Origin: Vreelandella neptunia
GTDB taxonomy: Bacteria > Pseudomonadota > Gammaproteobacteria > Pseudomonadales > Halomonadaceae
Length of the DNA stretch: 64,000 bases
NCBI RefSeq assembly: GCF_000712975.1
Contig: NZ_JHQL01000002.1
Span: forward strand, 496,001 to 560,000
Direction of reading: 5' to 3'
This document shows positions 51,266 to 60,632 of the stretch, piece by piece (the first letter of the stretch is position 1; the number at the start of each line of letters is the position of its first letter). The position numbers were made by a program, and so were the translations under genes. The notes under the pieces were generated by a model. It made no database searches. It saw nothing but the letters and a program-made list of their open reading frames with translations, and was not told the DNA's origin.

Positions 51266-52093
51266 TTACTGTGTCCAGCGGCGAACATAGCTGGAGGCAT
51301 ACTCACTCATCAGTACAATAGCGATGATGATCAGCAGGATGGCAGCAGATGTGCCGTATTCGTAGCGGCTCAACGAGGTGTTCAGGGTGGCACCGATACC
51401 ACCTGCACCAACAATGCCAATCACTGACGACTCGCGGAAGTTGATATCCAGACGGTACATAGAGAGGCCAATTAAGCGCGGCATCACCTGAGGTTGAATG
51501 GCATGATTCATGGTTTGCCACCAGCTCGCCCCGGTGGCACGTACGGCCTCTACCTGGCGCCAGTCGAGATCTTCAATATCTTCTGCCAGCAGCTTGGCCA
51601 TAAAGCCAATGGTGGCAAACGCCAGGGTCAACATGCCCGCAAACGGTCCGAAGCCGAACATCACCACAAACAGAATGGCGATGATAATTTCCTGGAAGGT
51701 CCGTGAAACGGCAATAATCGCGCGGCACACGGCATAAATCGGTAATGGCGAGATATTGCGTGCCGCCCCCAACCCCACCGGTATGGCCAATAACACGCCA
51801 ATCACTGTAGAGGTTAACGTCATGGTCAGACTTTCCAGCAGGCCAGCGATAATGTCACTCTGGCGGCTAACGAAGTCCGGCTGCAGAAATGCGCCAAGAA
51901 AATTGAGTGCGCGCCCAGCCCCTTCCGCCACACGCGCCCAGTTCACTTCCACAGAAGCGAGTGCAAGTACCAGATAAACCATGGCACCTAGCACCAACCC
52001 CCAACGCACACGTGGGTTATCAATCAGGGGCAAGCGCCGCCATTGGCCATCACGTGCGGCCTGTTGGCGCGCCAACGAACCGCTACCACTCAT
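51266..52093 (-). CDS. phnE: phosphonate/phosphate ABC transporter permease PhnE (first copy)
   Basis: A 275-residue permease with about six membrane helices. EAA loop: [17 protein letters not shown]-type sequence (here [17 protein letters not shown]) followed by [14 protein letters not shown]; the end has [17 protein letters not shown]. It overlaps phnC by ATGA and is followed after 31 bases by the second phnE. The two copies are clearly paralogous but diverged. Confidence 0.93.
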   Translation of the reverse strand: MSGSGSLARQQAARDGQWRRLPLIDNPRVRWGLVLGAMVYLVLALASVEVNWARVAEGAGRALNFLGAFLQPDFVSRQSDIIAGLLESLTMTLTSTVIGVLLAIPVGLGAARNISPLPIYAVCRAIIAVSRTFQEIIIAILFVVMFGFGPFAGMLTLAFATIGFMAKLLAEDIEDLDWRQVEAVRATGASWWQTMNHAIQPQVMPRLIGLSMYRLDINFRESSVIGIVGAGGIGATLNTSLSRYEYGTSAAILLIIIAIVLMSEYASSYVRRWTQ

Positions 52094-52971
52094 CGTGTGC
52101 CTCCACTCGTCAGGCTTGCGAGCGGAGGCAGCTCACGGCCAGCGTGAGGGCGATGTGCTTCGCTCTCTTTCGCTTTCACTTTTGCTTTCTCTTCCGTTTC
52201 ATCATCGTCGGAGTGTTCTGGGGTGGTATCCCAATCCTCTTCACCATAGATGGTGGTGAGTATCTCGCTGGTAAGCTCGCTAGGCTGCCCGTCAAAGACG
52301 ATTTCCCCAGCCCGCAACCCTACGATACGGTCAGCAAACTGCTTCGCCAACGCGACATCATGAATGTTGATAATCGCGGCCAACTCTCGCTCGGCGCATA
52401 GTTCACGAATCAGTCGCATGATCTGGCGCGACGTTTTCGGATCGAGACTGGCAGTGGGTTCATCAACTAGCAGTAGCTTTGGGCTTTGTAACAGCGCACG
52501 AGCAATACCGACCCGCTGGCGCTGCCCACCGGAAAGCGCATCAGCGCGCTTATCAATGGCGTGTGGTAAGCCAACCCGTTCCAGCAAGCGAAAGGCTTCG
52601 GCCACCGCTTCTTGTGGGTAACGGCGCAAAAAACTACGCCAAAAACCCACATAGCCTAGCTGGCCAGACAGCACGTTTTCCATCACGGTTAATCGATCAA
52701 CCAGTGCATACTCCTGAAAAATCATCCCCATGGAGCGGCGTGCGTGGCGCAGACGATTGCCCGAAAGTTTGGTCAGCTCTACATCTTCCAGGCGAATGCT
52801 GCCTTGGGTGGGTTCTACCAAACGGTTCACGCAACGAATCAGCGTACTTTTCCCTGCACCGGATGGCCCAATCAGCGCCATCACTTGGCCCTTAGGTAGC
52901 GTCAGTTGTATATCGGTTAACGCACGATCCCCAGTGGGGTAACGTTTGCCAACGCCGGTAAGAGTTAACAT
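52090..52971 (-). CDS. phnC: phosphonate/phosphate ABC transporter ATPase PhnC
   Basis: A 293-residue ATPase. Walker [10 protein letters not shown] near residue 36, signature [16 protein letters not shown], Walker B LLLVDEP and switch histidine in INIHDVALA. It is longer than usual PhnC (about 260) because of an acidic, lysine-rich C-terminal tail beyond about residue 250. Translationally coupled to phnE. A hairpin lies between it and phnD, which may set a lower level of ATPase than of binding protein. Confidence 0.94.
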   Translation of the reverse strand: MLTLTGVGKRYPTGDRALTDIQLTLPKGQVMALIGPSGAGKSTLIRCVNRLVEPTQGSIRLEDVELTKLSGNRLRHARRSMGMIFQEYALVDRLTVMENVLSGQLGYVGFWRSFLRRYPQEAVAEAFRLLERVGLPHAIDKRADALSGGQRQRVGIARALLQSPKLLLVDEPTASLDPKTSRQIMRLIRELCAERELAAIINIHDVALAKQFADRIVGLRAGEIVFDGQPSELTSEILTTIYGEEDWDTTPEHSDDDETEEKAKVKAKESEAHRPHAGRELPPLASLTSGGTR

Positions 52972-53010
52972 GAGAGTGCCTCATTAACGAATAGTCAGGT
53001 ACATAGCAAT

Positions 53011-53038
53011 TCGGCCAGAAAGTTGCCTTCCTGGCCGA
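53011..53038. terminator. intra-operon hairpin between phnD and phnC
   Basis: A perfect 8-bp stem TCGGCCAG/CTGGCCGA with a 12-base loop lies 25 bases after the phnD stop. No T tract on the minus strand, so it may be a partial terminator or an mRNA-stabilising element that raises phnD over the downstream genes. Confidence 0.5.
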
Positions 53039-53062
53039 TAGGGTTTTAGAACGACTAGCGTA

Positions 53063-54040
53063 TTAATCGCAGTCGTAGGTCACGCCATTGGCATCGGCGA
53101 TGGTGCGAATGACCGACCAGTTTTCCTGGTAGGTAATCGGGATAAACTGCGCTTCACCGGAATTGGTAAACTCAGCCTCAAGAGCGGTGCCTTCCCAGTC
53201 ATAACTGAAGAAGGCATCTTGAATTTTCTCGGCAAGTTCAGGGTTCAAGTTGTTGGCCAGCCCATAGGCGGTGGTGGGGAACGTTTCGGAGGTGTAGATA
53301 ATCTCGTAATCGCCTTCATTGACAACGCCACGAGAGATCATCCGCGTGCCAACAGAGTTAGCAATAGCGGCAGCGTCGTAGTCTTTGTTCACCACGCCTA
53401 AAATGGAGTTGTCGTGGGAACCGGAGAACGCGGTTTCAAAATCTTCACCAGCCTCTAGACCGTACTCGGAACGCAGTAGCGCAGATGGCGCGCGGAAACC
53501 AGAGTTAGACGTTTCAGAGGTAAATGCCAGCTGGCGCCCCGCCAAATCCTCAACCGACTCAATGCCGCTGCCAGGATAAGTGATGATTTCCATCTCATAA
53601 CCGAAGCTGCCATCTTCAGCGGCCATCATGGCAAAGGGGCGGAATCCCCCACAGTTAACCGCAACCGGTACGCCACCTGTGTTGAAACCAGCCACATGCA
53701 AGCGGCCTGCACGCAGCGCTTCTTGTTGAGCCGCATTGGACTGAACCGGGAAGAACTGTACCCGCTTGCCGGTGGCATCGCTTAAGTGTTCGAGAAAATC
53801 AGCCCAAACATCGGCGTATACGGCTGGATCTTCAACCGGCGTGTAGGCAAAAACCAACGTGTCCGGGTCAACCCACTGGGACTCGTCGCTGGGCACATCA
53901 GCCACCATGTCGCCGTCATTATCAACATAGCGCGAAGAGAGGTCAGCGGAGGCGCTAACGGCCGCCAGTGAAAACGCACTCACCACAGCAGCACTAATTA
54001 ACGTACGAGTAAACGATTGAGACAGACAGAGGGGTTGCAT
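53063..54040 (-). CDS. phnD: phosphate/phosphite/phosphonate-binding protein PhnD
   Basis: A 325-residue periplasmic binding protein. Signal peptide at about 1-33, cut near SASADL. A short Asp-rich segment (YVDNDGDMVAD) that resembles a calcium-binding loop follows, then the PhnD core from LVFAYTPVEDPAVYADVW. The ligand-site stretch is FTSETSNSGFRAP, where PhnD proteins have a Thr/Ser-rich anion site. Two cysteines (near 130 and at the C-terminus, TYDCD) could form a disulfide. First gene of the operon, about 50 bases downstream of a Pho-box array. No C-P lyase genes are near, so phosphate, phosphite or a phosphonate used elsewhere are all possible. Confidence 0.92.
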   Translation of the reverse strand: MQPLCLSQSFTRTLISAAVVSAFSLAAVSASADLSSRYVDNDGDMVADVPSDESQWVDPDTLVFAYTPVEDPAVYADVWADFLEHLSDATGKRVQFFPVQSNAAQQEALRAGRLHVAGFNTGGVPVAVNCGGFRPFAMMAAEDGSFGYEMEIITYPGSGIESVEDLAGRQLAFTSETSNSGFRAPSALLRSEYGLEAGEDFETAFSGSHDNSILGVVNKDYDAAAIANSVGTRMISRGVVNEGDYEIIYTSETFPTTAYGLANNLNPELAEKIQDAFFSYDWEGTALEAEFTNSGEAQFIPITYQENWSVIRTIADANGVTYDCD

Positions 54041-54090
54041 ACATCACCTAAGCGGGTTGTTTAACAATGCCGCTATGGTGATACCCAACC

Positions 54091-54141
54091 ATGACAGTGA
54101 AAGGACACTAAAATGACAAGGCGATGACCTCTCAGTGACAG
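54091..54141 (-). promoter_or_regulatory. Pho-box array: five half-sites at 11-bp spacing
   Basis: Plus-strand 7-mers ATGACAG, AGGACAC, ATGACAA, ATGACCT and GTGACAG start at 54091, 54102, 54113, 54124 and 54135, exactly 11 bases apart, with 4-base spacers. On the minus strand they read as CTGTCAT-like half-sites, the PhoB consensus. The array ends 50 bases before the phnD ATG. Phosphate-starvation control of phnDCEE is strongly suggested. Confidence 0.85.
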
Positions 54142-54172
54142 TCCTGTAATTGAAGACTCAACAACTGAAAAC

Positions 54173-55939
54173 TCAGCGTTGCCTATTTCCCGCTGGGACC
54201 ACACAGCATCCTCGGCGCTCGACGAACAAACTGTTGCCCGCTATTTTTTTTGCTTGGTGCTTTAATTCGGAAAGTTGGGCGGCAATATCTAGTGCCTTGC
54301 ATCTGGCGGTATCGGTAACAGGCTTAACGGCAATAGAAACGCTCACAAAGGGAATAAAAGCCACTGCTCCCTGGCGGTTTTCTATGTGGATTCCGCCCTG
54401 CTGACGGTCTGCATCTTCATAAAACCCAGGCGCCATCACTTCAAAAGAGTGCAATATTTGCTGGCAGACGCCCTCCCATTGCTCTAAGGGAAGCAGCATC
54501 ATAAAGTCATCGCCGCCAATATGACCGATAAACCCGCCAGCACTCTCTACCTGCGCCTGAAGCAACCGTGACAGAGAAATAATCACGTGGTCTCCGCGGG
54601 CATAGCCATAGGCATCGTTAAATGCTTTGAAATTATCTAAATCGACGTAGGCGGCCGCGAATCCTTCGCTCTGATCGAGATAAGTGACCAGCGTTTCGTT
54701 AATTAGAATATTACCCGGCAAACCGGTAAGCGGGTTGGCATGACGAGCTTGGCGCACCTGGATGGCGGTAATCTCTCGTAACAGGTCAACAATATTGCCC
54801 ATCCCCAGATAGCGGCCGTGACTATCTACAATCACGAAATCTTCCTGTTCGATATCGCGGCTATCGGTTAGTTGCTGGCTCAGCGCCTCCAGAGACAAAT
54901 CTGCCTCGGCCACTAACATTTTAGGATCTGCAATCTCCAGCACACGACGCTTGGCATACAGCGCATGGCTGTAGGGGTTGGTAAATAGGGTTAAGAACGC
55001 ATTGCGGCGTACCACAGCGATAGGCACGCCTTCATCTACCACTGCAACACAGCGCAGGCTTGTCATGTCACGAAATCGTTCGGCGAGCTCTGGCACAGAG
55101 CACGCCGGAGTGACAGTACTTATTGAACGCAAAATAGAGTGGGCGGTGCGCCCCGCTGGGCTTTTTAGCTGTGTCGTGGCAGGCAACAGCATATGTAACT
55201 GCAAGGGCGGATGGGGGCTTGGTCGTGCAAAATAAAACCCCTGTAATAACGCCAGCCCACGGTCTAATTCCCACAAACAAAGGTGCTCGGCGGCAGTCTC
55301 AACTCCTTCAGCAATCAGCTGGCAGTCTAAGCTGCGCGCCACATCTAGAATCGAGCGTAAAAACTCACGCTTAGCCGGCTCTTGATCAATGCCAGAAATA
55401 AAATGACGGTCGAGCTTGACGAAATCAGGACGAAGTTCAGACCAATGCCGCAAGCTGGAGTGGCCAGCCCCTAAGTCATCCAATGCCACTTGAAAGCCCA
55501 TGTCTCGATAGTGGGCCACTGCTTGGCGCATTAGGTCGTAGTCGTGAATAGGCACATGTTCAGTGAGTTCAATCACCACCCGTTCGGCGGGCAGGCCGCT
55601 CTCTTGGATGAAACTCAGTGTTAAGCCTTCACGAAAGTCCCGCTCAACAATCGTCAGCGGCATCACGTTCAGAAACAGCAATCCTGGCAGCTCAAGTTCT
55701 GCAAAACGCTGAATCGCTAACCGTCGACACAGTAAATCAAGATCGACTAACAACCCGGCCTGAGTGGCTACCTCAAACAGGCGTAATGGCGAATGCAGTG
55801 GCGATGTTTTAGGGCCGCGAATAAGGGCTTCATAGCCATAAATAGCCTGCTGATTGGCATCCACAATAGGCTGAAACAGCACATGGAGCTCTTCTGTTGC
55901 GATAATTTGGTTCAACCACTGCGCTTCTTGTGCGGTCAT
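54173..55939 (-). CDS. EAL-CBS-GGDEF protein
   Basis: A 588-residue cytoplasmic protein with no membrane segment. EAL comes first (about 5-245): YEALIRG, IELTEHV, LDDLGAGHSSL, FVKLDRH, AEGVET, an intact set. A paired CBS region follows (about 270-400), then GGDEF (about 405-570) with GGDDF at the active site. Both activities are possible. The order EAL first with CBS between is less common than GGDEF-EAL; CBS pairs usually bind adenine nucleotides. It lies upstream of the phn promoter in the same direction as a PhoD-like phosphatase gene, but whether it belongs to the Pho response is not shown. Confidence 0.88.
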   Translation of the reverse strand: MTAQEAQWLNQIIATEELHVLFQPIVDANQQAIYGYEALIRGPKTSPLHSPLRLFEVATQAGLLVDLDLLCRRLAIQRFAELELPGLLFLNVMPLTIVERDFREGLTLSFIQESGLPAERVVIELTEHVPIHDYDLMRQAVAHYRDMGFQVALDDLGAGHSSLRHWSELRPDFVKLDRHFISGIDQEPAKREFLRSILDVARSLDCQLIAEGVETAAEHLCLWELDRGLALLQGFYFARPSPHPPLQLHMLLPATTQLKSPAGRTAHSILRSISTVTPACSVPELAERFRDMTSLRCVAVVDEGVPIAVVRRNAFLTLFTNPYSHALYAKRRVLEIADPKMLVAEADLSLEALSQQLTDSRDIEQEDFVIVDSHGRYLGMGNIVDLLREITAIQVRQARHANPLTGLPGNILINETLVTYLDQSEGFAAAYVDLDNFKAFNDAYGYARGDHVIISLSRLLQAQVESAGGFIGHIGGDDFMMLLPLEQWEGVCQQILHSFEVMAPGFYEDADRQQGGIHIENRQGAVAFIPFVSVSIAVKPVTDTARCKALDIAAQLSELKHQAKKIAGNSLFVERRGCCVVPAGNRQR

Positions 55940-56085
55940 ATACCTGCTGCCCTATCAAACGTCGCCTGTTCCTTTGATGTTTATAGCTCCATCTGATTTT
56001 TAAAATTCCATCAGGAAAGCATTCGGGCAGCAATCGTGCGACATTTCTGTGTCGTTTGTATGACAAGACAACCAACAGCGGCCGA

Positions 56086-58005
56086 CTAAGAACGAGAGAG
56101 CTCGGGGGGCGGAAACACCACATCGCCGCCATCGACGTCTAGCTGGCGAATATCCGTCGGGTGGCCCTGCTCATCCAGGCTTACCAGCCCAATCCCACTA
56201 GCATTCCATAGCCGCTCTCCGGCGCTGGCCCGGTCCGGGTCGCGAGGATGAATGCTCAGCTTGCGGCGCTTGGTAAACCAGTTGAGCGGCGATAACGGCG
56301 CATAGAGCCAACGGTTCAAGCGGTCGAACGTATTCAGCAGCTGTTTGGGGAACGTATTTTTGATCCCACTGGAGGTGATTTGCCAAAGGTGTGGTGCCTG
56401 CTTTTGTCGGCGTACAACAATATCGTAGGCAAACGAATAGTGGACGTCGCCAGATAAAATCACGTAGTTACCTGGCGTTTTTGAGTGTCGCCAAATATGC
56501 AGTAGCACATTGGCAGCCCCGCGATGCGCCATCCAGTTTTCAGCGTCCACCACCAACGGCTTGCCCGCTAGGGTAAATAGCTTTTGAATGATCTCTATCA
56601 GCTTGACCCCAAACATCGGGGCAGGAGAAACGATAACGGCGCTTTTAGTACCCAATAACGCCTGCTGCATTTCCATCAACGCTTCCCAGTCCATTAAACC
56701 CGAAGGGCGGTTAGGGCTACGTTCGCTGCGCCAACGGCGGGTACGCGTATCCAGCACAATTAGGGCAGGCGTGCCAGGCACCTGGTACTCCCAACCCTGA
56801 AAGCGCAGTAATCGCTCAATGAAATTATCCTGGACGCTCGCATTAAGCGGGCCATCCCCTTCAAAGAGTGTCGAGGCTTGAAGCAACAGCGGATTAAGCT
56901 TATCCGGCGCATTGCCCCATCCCTGGCACAATAAATAAGCCACTAACGCATTGCCGATAATTCGCTTTGAAAACGGATGGCCGTAGGCACAACGCTCCCA
57001 GTCAGCCGTCAAGTTCCAGTCATCGGTGACATCGTGGTCATCAAAGATCATCAGACTGGGAATGTGAGCCATTAGCCTTGCACACTGAGGCAACCCGGCA
57101 ACAAAGTCATCAATCACCACCTGCTCTTGCTGGTAGGCATCAGTTTCTTTGTTGCCCAGTACAGGGGGGGCAACGGCAATGAGTCGCCATGGCGTTGGGG
57201 ACCATACCAAGCAGTACATGGCGAGCATTTCCGCCAGTGTCATCAAGTGGTTTTGCGCATTGGCGGAGGTAAATACGGGCTTTTTAACACCGCCAAAGAA
57301 ACGCTCCCGTAGCGCAGCATTACTGGTCACATCCGGTAACAACGCTTCACGGTGATAATAGCTTTCGCGGGCGGAATAAAGCGCTTGGCTATCATCTACC
57401 GTGGCTCCTTCCAACTGCTCATCTACCAACCCCAAACGCTCAATCAGTGCGTGTACGGCGCGCAGCATCGGGCCGGCAACGTCATCAACGTAGACCTGGT
57501 CTCCGGTCATTAGCAGCCAAGCTGGCCACTCTTCTGGAGTTGATTGGCGTTCGGCTAACCATGTATCTGCCCGCACCAAGCCATCGGCGCTGTTGTGATG
57601 AGGCTTACGGCACGAACCGTGCATTAGCCGGTGATGCCGAGAGGCCAATACAAAGCCTGGGTACATCTCGCTTTCATGACATAACCAGGGAGCCCAATCC
57701 GGCAAGCGTTGCCATTCGCCTTGCGTATTCTGCACCTGCAGGTCGTAGGCAATTCGCTCATCGGTGGGCAGCGCGGTCGGCAAACTCAGGTCAATAAAAT
57801 GAATATAGGCGTGCTGACCAATCGCCACACATTGATGCGACTTATCCAATGGGTACGTCTGGGCACCCATTTGCTCAGGGTAAAGTACCAGCTGCATCGT
57901 TAGCGGACGCGAAGCGACTAGCCACAGTACTAGCCGCGAAGGCGAAAGTCGGCGCAGCAGTGGCCCCACCAGCACGTCTGGCAATGTCTTGGCGATTTGC
58001 GTCAT
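56086..58005 (-). CDS. PhoD-like metallophosphatase (alkaline phosphatase D family)
   Basis: A 639-residue protein. Metal-binding motifs are MTGDQVYVDD, LMIFDDHDVTDDWNL and LSGDVHYSFAYD, diagnostic of the PhoD-like family. Unlike secreted PhoD it has no Tat or Sec signal, so it is probably cytoplasmic; its substrate is unknown. Length is typical for the larger bacterial subgroup of the family. It follows the sensor kinase gene by 33 bases and may be the last gene of the RR-HK transcript. Confidence 0.87.
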   Translation of the reverse strand: MTQIAKTLPDVLVGPLLRRLSPSRLVLWLVASRPLTMQLVLYPEQMGAQTYPLDKSHQCVAIGQHAYIHFIDLSLPTALPTDERIAYDLQVQNTQGEWQRLPDWAPWLCHESEMYPGFVLASRHHRLMHGSCRKPHHNSADGLVRADTWLAERQSTPEEWPAWLLMTGDQVYVDDVAGPMLRAVHALIERLGLVDEQLEGATVDDSQALYSARESYYHREALLPDVTSNAALRERFFGGVKKPVFTSANAQNHLMTLAEMLAMYCLVWSPTPWRLIAVAPPVLGNKETDAYQQEQVVIDDFVAGLPQCARLMAHIPSLMIFDDHDVTDDWNLTADWERCAYGHPFSKRIIGNALVAYLLCQGWGNAPDKLNPLLLQASTLFEGDGPLNASVQDNFIERLLRFQGWEYQVPGTPALIVLDTRTRRWRSERSPNRPSGLMDWEALMEMQQALLGTKSAVIVSPAPMFGVKLIEIIQKLFTLAGKPLVVDAENWMAHRGAANVLLHIWRHSKTPGNYVILSGDVHYSFAYDIVVRRQKQAPHLWQITSSGIKNTFPKQLLNTFDRLNRWLYAPLSPLNWFTKRRKLSIHPRDPDRASAGERLWNASGIGLVSLDEQGHPTDIRQLDVDGGDVVFPPPELSRS

Positions 58006-58038
58006 GTCATTGTCTCTTGGTTAGGTCATGCATAGTGA

Positions 58039-59403
58039 CTACCGAGCAACTACAGGTAACTCAATAACCACATCCAATCCACCTGCTTCGGCGCGTTGCA
58101 GGTGCATTTGCCCTTGATACAGCGCGACAAGATCCGTCACGATGGCTAAACCAAGCCCACTACCAGAACGTTGCTCATCGAGACGTTTCCCGCGCTGCAC
58201 GGCAGCTTGGCACTCCTGTGCAGACATACCCGGACCGTCATCACTCACCCGCAGTAACAGCCTTTGACCATCGGCTTGCAAGCCAATGCTTACCTCGCTT
58301 GTCGCCCAGCGAAGTGCGTTGTCTAACAGGTTACCGACGATTTCCTGAAGGTCCTGCCCATCCATATGGACGCGCATGCTGCTGTCTACGTTTTGCCGCA
58401 GGCAAATATGACGTCGCTGCGCCAGACGCGTAAGTCCAGCAATCAGCGCCGCCAGCGTATTCTGCACAGCAATAGGGGCGAAACGCGCACCCTCACCAGC
58501 AGCGGATGCCCGCGCTAAGTGGTGGCGCACCGCGTTGTCGATGCGCGAAAGCTCAACCTCCCAATGAGCGCGGCTTTCGCTGGGTAATTGCTTGACCAGT
58601 AGCCGCATAACACTCAGCGGGGTTTTTAACGCGTGAGCAAGGTTGCCTGCGGTATGGCGGCTTCGTTCAATTAAGCGCTGATCACGTGCAAGCACGGCAT
58701 TCATTGACTCCGCCAGCATGGCTAGCTCATCGGGTAGATGCGTATCAAGCCGTTCAGACGTCCCCTGCTCAACCTCAAGTAAATTAACATTCATACGCCG
58801 CAGCGGCGCCAAACCCCAGCGCACCTGCAATGCCAGCACGCCTAGCAACAGCGCACCCAGGCCCCCCAGCCCTAGCCATAAAGCTTGTTGAAACTGCTGA
58901 ATATCTTCTCGCAACGCGTTGTCACGGGCGGCAACGCTAACATGCAACGGGGTTTCCAACGGGGCAAGATAAATGTCTCGCTCGACAATGCGCAACTGCT
59001 GGCCTCGCGGGCCCCTCAACGTGCGAGCCGATACGTTTTTATTATCGATAACCGGTAGGCGCTGATCCCACAGCGAGCGCGACGTTTTCGTAAGGTGGTC
59101 ATAGTCGGTAATTTGCCAATACCAGCCGGAATAAACCTGTTCAAAACGCGGATCACCCAGTGATCGATCGAAACTTATCTGCTGGTCGATCGGGTCAAAG
59201 GTAACGCCCGCAATGATCACATTCAGCGTTGTCTCCAAGCGTTCATCAAAGGCATGTATGGCTGACGTACGATAATGATGGGTGAGCAAGCAGCCCGCCA
59301 ATGGCAACGCTAGCAACACCATTAATAGTACCGCTAGCAGAAGACGCAACGTAATCGAACGGGTCGACCAACGTTGGGCCCAGCGGATAATTGCTGACCT
59401 CAT
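58039..59403 (-). CDS. sensor histidine kinase, PhoQ/QseC-like
   Basis: A 454-residue membrane kinase. TM1 at about 20-40, a periplasmic sensor to about 165, TM2 at about 170-190, HAMP, then the H box AGNLAHALKTPLSVM (the LKTPL form of PhoQ-like kinases), N box EIVGNLLDNALRWA, G1 VSDDGPGM and G2 GSGLGLAIV. Its start overlaps the response regulator stop by four bases. The signal is not evident; metal, acid or envelope stress are typical for this group. Confidence 0.92.
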   Translation of the reverse strand: MRSAIIRWAQRWSTRSITLRLLLAVLLMVLLALPLAGCLLTHHYRTSAIHAFDERLETTLNVIIAGVTFDPIDQQISFDRSLGDPRFEQVYSGWYWQITDYDHLTKTSRSLWDQRLPVIDNKNVSARTLRGPRGQQLRIVERDIYLAPLETPLHVSVAARDNALREDIQQFQQALWLGLGGLGALLLGVLALQVRWGLAPLRRMNVNLLEVEQGTSERLDTHLPDELAMLAESMNAVLARDQRLIERSRHTAGNLAHALKTPLSVMRLLVKQLPSESRAHWEVELSRIDNAVRHHLARASAAGEGARFAPIAVQNTLAALIAGLTRLAQRRHICLRQNVDSSMRVHMDGQDLQEIVGNLLDNALRWATSEVSIGLQADGQRLLLRVSDDGPGMSAQECQAAVQRGKRLDEQRSGSGLGLAIVTDLVALYQGQMHLQRAEAGGLDVVIELPVVAR

Positions 59404-60074
59404 GCGCCGGTGGGCTCTTCAGCCAGTAAGCGATATCCCTGACCACGCAACGTGGCAATCCGCCACGCACCTAATTTACGCCGCAACCGGCTCACTTGAA
59501 CATCAATTACGTTGGAGTCGGGCTCATGATTACGGTCATAAACATGTTCAGAGAGCTCGCTGCGGCTAACCACGCGAGGAGCAGCATGCATTAAGTAGCT
59601 GAGCAGACGCGTTTCCTGAGCAGTGATGCTAACCGGCCGGCCCGCCAACGTGACATGCTGGGTATGGGTATCTAAGCGTAATTCACCCACTTTCAGAACG
59701 GGATGGGCATGACCATGACTACGGCGCACCAGAGCACGCAGCCGAAACAGAACCTCGGCAGGTTCAAAGGGTTTCGTCACATAGTCATCGGCCCCTGCGG
59801 TAAAGCCCGCCGCTTTATCCGCCCAGCGCTCGCGTGCCGTTAAAATCAGTACTGGCAGATCAATACCATCTTCACGCCATGCAGAGAGCCAACGCGTGCC
59901 TTCACCATCGGGCAGACCCACATCGAGAATTACCGTGTCATAGGCTTCCGTGCGCACCAGAAAATCTGCTTCCTGACCATTTTCAGCATGCTCTACCAGC
60001 CAATCGCCCTCACGTAGCGCTTGAATAAGCTCGCGGGCGAGCGCCTGGTCGTCCTCTACCAGTAAACACTTCAT
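59400..60074 (-). CDS. OmpR-family response regulator, PhoP/QseB-like
   Basis: A 224-residue regulator. Receiver with the phosphoacceptor Asp in VILDVGLPDGEG and Lys in YVTKPFEPAE; winged-helix output with ITAQETRLLSYLMH and VIDVQVSRLRRKLG. The pairing with an LKTPL-type kinase matches PhoP-PhoQ-like systems. Coupled to the kinase by ATGA. Eleven bases follow the PepSY gene upstream, so PepSY-RR-HK(-phosphatase) look like one operon. Confidence 0.94.
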   Translation of the reverse strand: MKCLLVEDDQALARELIQALREGDWLVEHAENGQEADFLVRTEAYDTVILDVGLPDGEGTRWLSAWREDGIDLPVLILTARERWADKAAGFTAGADDYVTKPFEPAEVLFRLRALVRRSHGHAHPVLKVGELRLDTHTQHVTLAGRPVSITAQETRLLSYLMHAAPRVVSRSELSEHVYDRNHEPDSNVIDVQVSRLRRKLGAWRIATLRGQGYRLLAEEPTGA

Positions 60075-60085
60075 GAATAGCTACC

Positions 60086-60481
60086 TTATTGGCGGCGCAT
60101 CTCATTAATGCGCACACCTTCTATTTTCATTAACTGCCCGCTATGGCCATCAAACTCAAACTCAACCACTTGATTTTGAGCACCCAGCAGCTTGATCTCA
60201 TACTCCACATGGCCATCCTCACGCTCTATCTCTACTTCTATTACTTCGCCGATATAATTAGCCTCCAACCAATCTAGGATGGACTCTAAGGGCACGACGT
60301 CTCCGCGCCGCACTTCACTGTGCAACGTTTCCCAGTGCTGGTCAGCAATGGCGGCACTACCGGCCAGTGCAATGGCAAACACCGTTGCAACGACGCACAC
60401 AGGTACCACCTTGCACAAGCGCATGTGTGGCAGACGCTGCCAATAATGTGAAAGGGTTGGCATGAGGGGCATTTTATTCAT
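60086..60481 (-). CDS. PepSY-domain exported protein
   Basis: A 131-residue protein. A hydrophobic segment at about 23-45 acts as signal or anchor, after a 22-residue basic N-terminus. The PepSY domain (about 65-130) shows ILDWLEANYIGEVIEVEIERE and FDGHSGQLMKIEGV. PepSY proteins next to two-component systems often modulate the sensor or proteases in the periplasm. First gene of the operon, divergent from a second PepSY-like gene. Confidence 0.85.
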   Translation of the reverse strand: MNKMPLMPTLSHYWQRLPHMRLCKVVPVCVVATVFAIALAGSAAIADQHWETLHSEVRRGDVVPLESILDWLEANYIGEVIEVEIEREDGHVEYEIKLLGAQNQVVEFEFDGHSGQLMKIEGVRINEMRRQ

Positions 60482-60632
60482 TCTACTAGAATGCCAAAGG
60501 CAACATGAACGTTAGATGAACGGCTTTGTCAGCTTACGGAAAGAACCGCGGTGTTATAACTTCATTGTCTTACTGCGAATGCTGTCTCATTCAACAGACC
60601 AAGTCATTTAACAAACCAAGAAGGAATTTGAC

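Noticed and set aside
56060-56066. Single Pho half-site (ATGACAA) upstream of the EAL-CBS-GGDEF gene
   Set aside because: The positions 11 bases on either side do not match the consensus well, so one half-site is not enough to call a Pho box.
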